Source of the DNA: Candidatus Brocadia sp.
GTDB taxonomy: Bacteria > Planctomycetota > Brocadiia > Brocadiales > Brocadiaceae
Length of the DNA stretch: 6,044 bases
NCBI GenBank assembly: GCA_030837935.1
Contig: JAUQXU010000374.1
Coordinates: 1 to 6,044 of the forward strand
Reading direction: 5' to 3'
Positions 1-4,598 of this stretch are shown here, one piece after another. The notes beneath the pieces are model-generated. The model saw nothing but the letters and a program-made list of their open reading frames with translations, ran no database searches and was not told the DNA's origin. Position numbers and translations under genes: made by a program. Numbering within the stretch: position 1 is the first letter of the stretch; each line of letters begins with the position of its first letter.

Positions 1-1
1 A

Positions 2-745
2 GAAACGGAGTATTACCTGAGCGGCGGCATCGGTTTCCACAGCAATGATGGTCGCGGTGTGACACAACGTGTTGATCCAAAGACGGGTAACCCTGTGGAA
101 ACTGCCGATCCGTTGGTACGTACGAGTGGGGCAGAAATCGGCGTACGCACGACTGCCGTTAAGGGGTTACAAAGCACGTTGGCGTTGTGGTGGCTGGATA
201 TGGATTCGGAATTAGTTTTTTCTGGAGATGCCGGCAGTACCGAGGCTGGCGCCCCGAGTCGACGTTATGGTGTCGAGTGGACAAATTACTATACGCCCAC
301 CAAATGGCTTGCTCTGGATGCCGATTTCTCATTTTCACACGCCAGGTTTCGTCAAACTGTCGTTAACGATGATCTCGGAGTTCAAGGGCGGTATATTCCA
401 GACGCAGTTGATAGCGTTATTGCCACAGGAATTGCGTTCCATCAGCCAGGCGAGCGTGGCCTTTTCAGTGAACTGCGGTTGCGGTATTTCGGTCCTCGTC
501 CTCTTACGGAAGACAATAGCATCCGCTCCAACTCCACCAGTCTGCTGAGCGCAAAAGTGGGCTACAATTTCAACAAAAATTGGACTCTCAGTGTCGAGGG
601 TTTCAATCTCCTCGACAACAGGGATCACGAGATTGATTATTATTATCCATCGCGTTTGAAAGAGGAGGTCGCTCCGCATAATGACATTCACTTTAAACCG
701 GTTGAACCCATTGCGGTACGTGCCGCGCTGACTTTCCGGTTTTAA
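2..745 (+). CDS. TonB-dependent outer-membrane receptor, C-terminal part (5' end outside window)
   Basis: C-terminal 247 residues of an outer-membrane beta-barrel that imports a scarce substrate using energy passed on by TonB. The frame is open from base 2, so the GTG at 59 is an internal valine and not the start; the signal peptide, TonB box, plug domain and first barrel strands lie outside the window. Visible signs are alternating amphipathic strands, YYLSGGIGFHSNDGRG near the edge, GAEIGVRTT, LALWWLDMDSELVFSGD, RLRYFGPRPLTEDNS and FNLLDNRDHEIDYYY (a FNLLD-type motif is common in the last strands of these receptors). It ends in LTFRF, with the terminal Phe used as the outer-membrane insertion signal. 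From memory these motifs belong to a proteobacterial-type receptor subfamily whose substrate I cannot name. The exbB-exbD-tonB set follows 178 bp downstream on the same strand, implying a dedicated energiser. The family call is firm; the substrate is unknown. Confidence 0.9.
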   Translation, partial: ETEYYLSGGIGFHSNDGRGVTQRVDPKTGNPVETADPLVRTSGAEIGVRTTAVKGLQSTLALWWLDMDSELVFSGDAGSTEAGAPSRRYGVEWTNYYTPTKWLALDADFSFSHARFRQTVVNDDLGVQGRYIPDAVDSVIATGIAFHQPGERGLFSELRLRYFGPRPLTEDNSIRSNSTSLLSAKVGYNFNKNWTLSVEGFNLLDNRDHEIDYYYPSRLKEEVAPHNDIHFKPVEPIAVRAALTFRF

Positions 746-803
746 TTAAATGGTATAGGAATTTTCATTTTATCTAAGCGGGCTATACGATGTATTGCAT
801 TGA

Positions 804-896
804 AAATCCCCCTTAGAAAAGGGGGCGATGGGGGTTGTAAAATAGCCCAGAAAAAAACACAACCCCCTGAATCCCCCCTTATTAAGGGGGACTTAA
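804..896. repeat. C5/G5-rich palindromic repeat element, copy 1 (modules X' - 20 bp spacer - Y')
   Basis: Two hairpin-forming modules face each other. The left one (804-838) has an arm pair CCCCCTT-AGAA-AAGGGGG (808-825... with stem bases to 825), then CGAT, GGGGG and TTGT. The right one (859-896) starts ACAACCCCC, then TGAAT and a second stem CCCCCTT-ATT-AAGGGGG. The outer parts are imperfect inverted repeats of each other around an A-rich spacer (839-858). Both modules recur at 4452-4525 in permuted order. There is no coding capacity and no T-tract after either stem, so a classical intrinsic terminator is not supported, although the folded RNA could damp read-through from the receptor gene into exbB. 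The element is probably a dispersed intergenic repeat or MITE-like element; no transposase is visible. Confidence 0.85.
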
Positions 897-911
897 ACGG
901 AATAACTTAAA

Positions 912-918
912 AAGGAGG
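912..918 (+). promoter_or_regulatory. Strong Shine-Dalgarno of exbB
   Basis: AAGGAGG lies 5 nt before the ATG at 924 and fixes this as the main exbB start. A second purine-rich stretch, GAGGAGG (943-949), lies 7 nt before an in-frame ATG at 957, but those bases also encode the Arg-Gly-Gly of the family's N-terminal GGP motif, so the upstream start is preferred. Confidence 0.75.
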
Positions 919-923
919 AAAAT

Positions 924-1532
924 ATGTTTCATTTATTTCTACGAGGAGGACCTCTCATGTGGCCTATCCTCGTTGCGTCTCTGGCAGCCCTAACCGTAAT
1001 TATAGAGCGGATTGCATTTCTTATCCGTGAAAAAAGATCAAGGTATCCGGAAACGGTAGGAAAAATATTTTCTGAAGTTGAGAAAGGAAAAATTGAAGAA
1101 GCGATACAGGCAGGAGAAGGATGCACAGATTTTGTTGCCGTCACTCTTGTTCACGGTCTTCGCCACCGTCACAAAGCCTTCTCAAACGCCCTTTTGCAGG
1201 CTGCAAATAAGGAACTTAAGCGTTTTAACCGTGGGCTTCCGGTGCTTGACACCATTATTACCCTTGCACCACTCTTGGGTCTTTTTGGTACGGTGACCGG
1301 CATGATACAAGCCTTTGGTCTTTTGGGCGGCAGGGAGCTTGATGCGCCTACGGTTATCACCGGCGGCATTGCCGAGGCCTTAATTGCCACCGCATACGGC
1401 CTTCTTACCGCCATTGTCGCTCTTATTCCGTTTAACTATCTCAACGCACGACTTGAAGAAGCCAGGCATGAAATTGAGGATGCCACCACGCATCTCGAAC
1501 TTTTGCTTTTAAAACAGGATAAAAGCTTATGA
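924..1532 (+). CDS. exbB: ExbB/TolQ/MotA-family proton channel subunit
   Basis: Inner-membrane subunit of the ExbB-ExbD-TonB motor, which uses the proton motive force to energise outer-membrane receptors. It has 202 residues, near the usual compact ExbB length (about 200-240). TM1 is at about residues 9-34 (GGPLMWPILVAS, a conserved N-terminal signature), followed by a charged cytoplasmic stretch of about 70 residues. TM2 is at about 105-131, with LAPLLGLFGTVTGMI, the family hallmark. TM3 is at about 152-173 within GGIAEALIATAYGLLTA; Glu151, Thr156 and the Thr pair 123/125 lie where the pore-lining polar residues of ExbB are expected. The start at 924 is supported by AAGGAGG 5 nt upstream. 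The stop overlaps the exbD start by 4 bp (ATGA, 1529-1532), indicating translational coupling. Local context (exbD, tonB, receptor) favours ExbB over TolQ or MotA. The supply of dedicated energy to the upstream receptor is inferred from position. Confidence 0.95.
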   Translation: MFHLFLRGGPLMWPILVASLAALTVIIERIAFLIREKRSRYPETVGKIFSEVEKGKIEEAIQAGEGCTDFVAVTLVHGLRHRHKAFSNALLQAANKELKRFNRGLPVLDTIITLAPLLGLFGTVTGMIQAFGLLGGRELDAPTVITGGIAEALIATAYGLLTAIVALIPFNYLNARLEEARHEIEDATTHLELLLLKQDKSL

Positions 1533-1951
1533 AGATACCACTACCAACAACCAGACGGAAGGCAAGGATAGAGATCATTCCGCTTATTGATGTCATATTT
1601 TTTCTTTTGGCGACCTTTGTAATGGTTTCTCTTTCCATGGTCAAGAATCAGGGCATTCGTGTGAATTTGCCCGCCGCCGCTACAGGCACACCTCAAGAGC
1701 GCGAGACGGCAGTAACCATCACCGTCACAAAGTCAGGAGATGTATACCTCAATCAAGAAAAACTCGCTCCAGGCCTTTTACCCCATCGCTTGAAACAATT
1801 AAAGACAGAAAATCCAGACACGAGGGTTTTTATTAATGGGGACAAGGAAGCCTATTTTGGTAATGCAATTCAAATACTTGACGAGGTAAGGTCTTCAGGA
1901 ATCACGAAAGTTGCCATTCAGACAAAGCTGGGGGAACCTTTACAAAAATGA
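1529..1951 (+). CDS. exbD: ExbD/TolR-family biopolymer transport protein
   Basis: Single-span inner-membrane partner of ExbB in the TonB energising complex. Of 140 residues, the first 15 are a basic cytoplasmic tail (TTRRKARIE), about 16-38 form the membrane helix IIPLIDVIFFLLATFVMV, and the rest is a small periplasmic domain. Asp21 in the PLIDVIF motif is the conserved membrane carboxylate that takes part in proton translocation in ExbD and TolR. VNLPAAATG (45-53), just after the helix, matches the usual I/V-x-L-P segment, and the domain has the expected ITVTKSGDVYLN and VFINGDKEAYF strands. The start overlaps the exbB stop and the stop overlaps the tonB start, each by ATGA. The length is typical and nothing is missing. 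TolR is the alternative within the family, but there are no tolA, tolB or pal neighbours. Confidence 0.95.
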   Translation: MKIPLPTTRRKARIEIIPLIDVIFFLLATFVMVSLSMVKNQGIRVNLPAAATGTPQERETAVTITVTKSGDVYLNQEKLAPGLLPHRLKQLKTENPDTRVFINGDKEAYFGNAIQILDEVRSSGITKVAIQTKLGEPLQK

Positions 1952-2799
1952 CAACAGATAGATTCAACTACTACAAGATCAAACCCGGTAACCACGGCAT
2001 GATTAAGGGATTTATTCTTGCATTATCCATTCATGGTATCTTGTTTTTTATTGGCGGAAAGTATTTTGTTAAGCATGTTCAGTACAGCGTTCAATCTGAC
2101 ACGGGGAGCATCGACGTTGATCTGTTGACTGCCGTGTCGCAATCAGACACGGAGTCAGTTCAATCCATTACATCTGCAATGGAAAAATCGCAGGAACTTG
2201 TGAAAACTGTGCCGCAGGAAAAACCGGAGGCACCGGCGCAACCAAACGTAGTTACGGTGCAATCCTTTACACCCACAACAGAAAAACAGCTGGAACCGGT
2301 TAAGACACTGTCGAAACCAGAGGCAGATACAGTTAGGCCTAATACGTCCACAACGAAAAAACAACAGGAAACAGTTAAGGTTATACCGCAGGAAGAGCAG
2401 GTGACACTGCCTCAACCAAATATAGATGCTGCTAAATCCATTACTTCACCAATAGAAAAACAGCAAGAAACAGTTAAAACTATGCCGCGTTCTTCTCTAG
2501 GAACGATCAGAACGAAAAGTAAACCGCGTTATTTCCAGAACCAACCTCCTGAATACCCTCAACTTGCAAGGCAAATGCATCAGGAAGGACTCGTGATACT
2601 CAGTGTGGAGGTAGATCACAAAGGTATGCCGGTTAAGGTTGAAGTTGAACAGAGCAGTGGTTATCACCTGCTTGATCGGGCGGCTTTAAAGGCAGTGAGA
2701 CATTGGAGATTTCAACCTCAACGGATAGGAGACCTGACTGTTAAATCCAGGGTGGCAGTCCCTGTCAGGTTCCGCCTGGAAGAAAAGGAAAACAGGTAA
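1948..2799 (+). CDS. tonB: TonB energy-transducing protein with repeat-bearing linker
   Basis: Periplasm-spanning protein that links the ExbB-ExbD motor to the TonB box of outer-membrane receptors. It has 283 residues. An N-terminal anchor spans about 20-36 (KGFILALSIHGILFF); His29 in the IHG motif matches the conserved TonB membrane histidine, while Ala25 stands where E. coli TonB has Ser16. Residues about 50-190 form a Pro/Gln/Lys/Thr-rich linker with four degenerate repeats. The C-terminal TonB domain is at about 195-277: PPEYPQLARQMHQEG (the YP motif that contacts the receptor), VILSVEVDHKGMPVKVEV, LDRAALKAVRHWRFQP and VAVPVRFRLE. ATG 1948 overlaps the exbD stop, and GGGGGAA (1930-1936) lies upstream as a weak ribosome site. 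It is the last identifiable gene of the operon. The call is firm; receptor specificity is inferred from proximity. Confidence 0.95.
   Translation: MTTDRFNYYKIKPGNHGMIKGFILALSIHGILFFIGGKYFVKHVQYSVQSDTGSIDVDLLTAVSQSDTESVQSITSAMEKSQELVKTVPQEKPEAPAQPNVVTVQSFTPTTEKQLEPVKTLSKPEADTVRPNTSTTKKQQETVKVIPQEEQVTLPQPNIDAAKSITSPIEKQQETVKTMPRSSLGTIRTKSKPRYFQNQPPEYPQLARQMHQEGLVILSVEVDHKGMPVKVEVEQSSGYHLLDRAALKAVRHWRFQPQRIGDLTVKSRVAVPVRFRLEEKENR
2158..2496 (+). repeat. Degenerate in-frame repeats in the TonB linker
   Basis: Four diverged units share the pattern S-x-T-x-x-x-E/K-K-x-Q-E-x-V-K-x-x-P: VQSITSAMEKSQELVKTVPQ (from residue 71), VQSFTPTTEKQLEPVKTLSK (from 104), TSTTKKQQETVKVIPQ (from 133) and KSITSPIEKQQETVKTMPRS (from 163). 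Spacing between the K-Q/K-S cores is 33, 25 and 33 residues. Such repeats lengthen the rigid periplasmic linker; the uneven third interval suggests a deletion of about 8 codons or continuing divergence. Confidence 0.75.
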
Positions 2800-2909
2800 A
2801 AATTGAAAAAGTTACCGATAAGAATTTACAGGGAGAAGACACCCGGCTGGGAACAGCTTATCGGCTGAAAGATGGAAGGGTAATCTACGTGACGGAAGAT
2901 GATACATAG
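2745..2909 (+). pseudogene. Short open frame without a start codon, overlapping the end of tonB
   Basis: This frame is shifted relative to tonB, opens after a TAA at 2742 and ends at TAG 2907-2909. Past the tonB stop it reads KIEKVTDKNLQGEDTR, then LGTAYRLKDGRVIYVTEDDT. I find no ATG or TTG start, and only a GTG very near the end, so it is not an independent gene as it stands. The second half has a protein-like strand pattern (YRLKDGRVIYV), so it may be the scrap of a decayed gene once following tonB. I do not recognise the family, and chance is a real alternative. Confidence 0.2.
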
Positions 2910-2918
2910 AAGTAATTC

Positions 2919-3041
2919 ATGTCTGAACGAAAACACCCTTTTTTGAAAAGCATTCGGGCGGTCTTACCCTTGCTAAAAACATTTCTTTCGTCTATCTCCA
3001 GCCGCCACCAAGCGCCTTGTAAATATTTACACTGGCATTAA
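2919..3041 (+). pseudogene. Possible truncated gene start at the junction of the two gene blocks
   Basis: ATG 2919 opens a 40-codon frame that begins MSERKHPFLKSIRAVLPLLK and then TFLSS, a basic start followed by a hydrophobic stretch, as for a signal or membrane anchor. From about 2992 the frame runs antisense into the 3' end of the outer-membrane factor gene and stops at 3039-3041, so its last ~17 residues are probably meaningless. One reading is that a gene following tonB was cut when the efflux block arrived. There is no good Shine-Dalgarno (only AGAAG) and no family is recognised. Low confidence. Confidence 0.2.
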
Positions 3042-4563
3042 ATTGCTGTTGTTTGGTGCTTACTAATTCTAATTTCGACTGGAGAGCATTTTGTTGTGTT
3101 ATTAATACCTCTAAGTAATTTGCTCTGCCAGTTTTGAATAGTTCTGACGATATTTCTATTGATTGAGTTAAAGCTGTCGCTTTTTTGGTTGTGAGGTTGT
3201 ATGCCTGTTCCAAATTCTTAATATTATTCATTTCATTGTATACTTCTATATAACCATTGATAATTGTTTTTTGATAATTGTACAATGCCTCTATCTGTTT
3301 CGCCTGTGCAGTTTTAAATTGCGCCTGAATTGCACTCCGGTTAATTATCGGGACGGTTAAACTACCAATTGCTGTGTATGCAATGGATTCGGGTGATCTA
3401 AATAAATACGAGGTATTAAAAGCCTGAAAACCCATTGTCCCCGTAATGTTAAAGGAAGGATAAAATGCCTTTTTTGCCGATTTTACGTCTGCTTTTGTGG
3501 CCATCAACTCAAACTCAGCATGTTTTATATCAGGCCTGTTTTCTAACAAGTCTGATGGAATACCGACCTTTACCTGAGCAGGAATTTCTTTTGGGAGAAT
3601 TGATTTTTTACGGATGATCGGTTGTGGAAATCTACCCAATAAATAATTTATTCTGTTTTCACTTATGGTAGTTCTTTGGAGGACTTCAACTTCCAAAGCC
3701 CTTGAATTTAACAATTGTGCTTCAAACTGCTGGACTGCCAACTCATTGGCTGCAGCAGCTTGTTTTTGAATGGTAACAATGGAAAGTGCATTTTCCTGTA
3801 GCTTGATGGTTTCTCTGATAATTTCTAATTCGGTATCTAAACTTAATAATTCGTAATAGGTAATTGCTATCTCTGAAATTAAATTGGTATGCACGATATT
3901 TTTCCCTTCGATGCTACCAAGATAACGAGCAAATGCGGCCTTTTTCTTGTTGCGGAGTTTGCCCCAAATATCCATTTCCCATGTTGTTTGCAGACCGACA
4001 TAATAATCGGGAAGATCATCGGGCACCATGTGTCCTGGGGTAATCTCAGTTTCTCTGTTTCCGGCCCCATCCATCGTGTAACGCCCGAATCTTCTTTGTG
4101 CAACAGAACCTCCACCCGAAATTTCTGGTAACAAAGCCCCTTTCCGCAATCTCAAATCTGCCCGTGCCATTTCGATTTTTTGCAAGGCCATCAATACATC
4201 CAGATTATTTTTTAAAGCTGTATCAATCAAACCAATTAATGTAGTATCAGAGAAAAACTGTCGCCAGTCAATCGTTGCTGAATTTGTTGAATCTTTCGCA
4301 TTTGCAAATGATTCAGGTATTGGTTTTATGGTATTGCTTTCAATATTTGTTGTTGTCTGACAACCTGCCATAAATAAGCATACAGCCACAAGCCCATAAA
4401 TTAGGATGCCTTTGGCAGCGACTTTAGCTATACGGCAAATGTCGGTTAAAAACAACCCCCTCGCCCCCTTTATTAAGAGGGATTTCCTTAAGCCCCCCTT
4501 AGAAAAGGGGGATTCAGGGGGTTGTCTGGTTGCTATGATACAAACTTTGAAATTCCTTAACAT
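2992..4563 (-). CDS. RND efflux outer-membrane factor lipoprotein (OprM/CusC/NodT family); start uncertain
   Basis: Trimeric outer-membrane channel that completes an RND pump by conducting substrate from the periplasm to the outside. Numbering from ATG 4563 (523 residues), a lipoprotein signal runs through about 49-67 (GILIYGLVAVCLFMAG) to Cys68, followed by Gln, which permits outer-membrane sorting; Met at -3 is slightly unusual. The mature part of 456 residues fits the OprM size and has two outer-membrane efflux (OEP) repeats: LIGLIDTALKNNLDVLMALQ, WEMDIWGKLRNKKKAA, INYLLGRFPQPI, the signature LLENRPDIKHAE, FYPSFNITGTMGFQAFN, LTVPIINRSA and the C-terminal YKALGGGWR. It follows the pump gene closely, so co-transcription is likely. 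The 67 residues before Cys68 are too many for a signal peptide: about residues 13-38 are translated from the repeat at 4452-4525. No ATG or GTG lies between the element and the signal core; an in-frame TTG falls at 4455-4453 on the element's edge. The function is firm, the start is not. Confidence 0.9.
   Translation of the reverse strand: MLRNFKVCIIATRQPPESPFSKGGLRKSLLIKGARGLFLTDICRIAKVAAKGILIYGLVAVCLFMAGCQTTTNIESNTIKPIPESFANAKDSTNSATIDWRQFFSDTTLIGLIDTALKNNLDVLMALQKIEMARADLRLRKGALLPEISGGGSVAQRRFGRYTMDGAGNRETEITPGHMVPDDLPDYYVGLQTTWEMDIWGKLRNKKKAAFARYLGSIEGKNIVHTNLISEIAITYYELLSLDTELEIIRETIKLQENALSIVTIQKQAAAANELAVQQFEAQLLNSRALEVEVLQRTTISENRINYLLGRFPQPIIRKKSILPKEIPAQVKVGIPSDLLENRPDIKHAEFELMATKADVKSAKKAFYPSFNITGTMGFQAFNTSYLFRSPESIAYTAIGSLTVPIINRSAIQAQFKTAQAKQIEALYNYQKTIINGYIEVYNEMNNIKNLEQAYNLTTKKATALTQSIEISSELFKTGRANYLEVLITQQNALQSKLELVSTKQQQFNASVNIYKALGGGWR
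4452..4525. repeat. C5/G5-rich palindromic repeat element, copy 2 (modules X - CC - Y), inside the outer-membrane factor 5' region
   Basis: A 74 bp element with perfect 10 bp terminal inverted repeats, ACAACCCCCT at 4452-4461 and AGGGGGTTGT at 4516-4525. Inside are two stems: C5-TT/AAGAGGG (4464-4480, one mismatch) and CCCCCTT-AGAA-AAGGGGG (4494-4511 region). Module X is 4452-4485 and module Y is 4488-4525. Y matches the reverse complement of 859-896 at 34 of 38 positions. X matches the reverse complement of 804-838 with three substitutions and one single-base gap. No clear target duplication flanks it. On the minus strand it is read without a stop as QPPESPFSKGGLRKSLLIKG and so fuses into the lipoprotein frame. 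The transcript would fold strongly just ahead of the signal-peptide codons. Confidence 0.85.
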
Positions 4564-4568
4564 TTCAA
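4547..4568 (-). promoter_or_regulatory. Small perfect hairpin over the ATG at 4563
   Basis: TTGAAAT (4547-4553) and ATTTCAA (4562-4568) are perfect 7 bp inverted repeats separated by 8 bases. In the minus-strand transcript the stem includes the first two bases of the ATG at 4563-4561 and all of the preceding TGA. It is A/T-rich and weak alone, but may hide this start. It could be chance. Confidence 0.35.
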
Positions 4569-4594
4569 GTCCGTTTATTTATTGATTTCTTCAT
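4565..4594 (-). CDS. 9-residue frame MKKSINKRT: leader peptide or stranded original start of the outer-membrane factor
   Basis: ATG 4594-4592 begins 4 nt after the pump gene's TAA, an ideal place for a coupled downstream start. It encodes MKKSINKRT, a Lys-rich sequence typical of the first residues of a signal peptide, and ends at TGA 4567-4565, 1 nt before the ATG at 4563. Either it is the original N-terminus of the outer-membrane factor, cut off by later insertion or frameshift, or it is a mini-frame from which ribosomes reinitiate at ATG 4563. No Shine-Dalgarno is evident. The frames of 4594 and of the lipoprotein differ, so a single continuous protein cannot be read today. Confidence 0.35.
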   Translation of the reverse strand: MKKSINKRT

Positions 4595-4598
4595 TGTT

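Noticed and set aside
59..61. GTG as the start of the receptor gene
   Set aside because: The frame is open back to base 2, and the residues before it (YYLSGGIGFHSNDGRG) fit the receptor family, so the gene is cut by the window edge.
335..691. Minus-strand open frame antisense to the receptor, and similar frames antisense to exbB, tonB and the pump
   Set aside because: They lie opposite well-supported genes, have no recognisable motifs, and in tonB simply mirror the linker repeats.
762..789. Possible promoter for exbB (TTTTCA, 16 bp gap, TATACG)
   Set aside because: Each box matches only about four of six consensus bases, and the host's sigma factor preferences are unknown; not supportable.
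808..890. Intrinsic terminator after the receptor gene
   Set aside because: The G/C stems are strong, but neither is followed by a T-tract, and the same modules recur inside another gene, so repeat element is the better call.
804..896. CRISPR-like repeat unit
   Set aside because: The two module pairs are about 3.6 kb apart, inverted and permuted, with no regular repeat-spacer array and no cas genes.
2910..2991. Bidirectional terminator between the convergent operons
   Set aside because: I could find no convincing stem with a T-tract on either strand.
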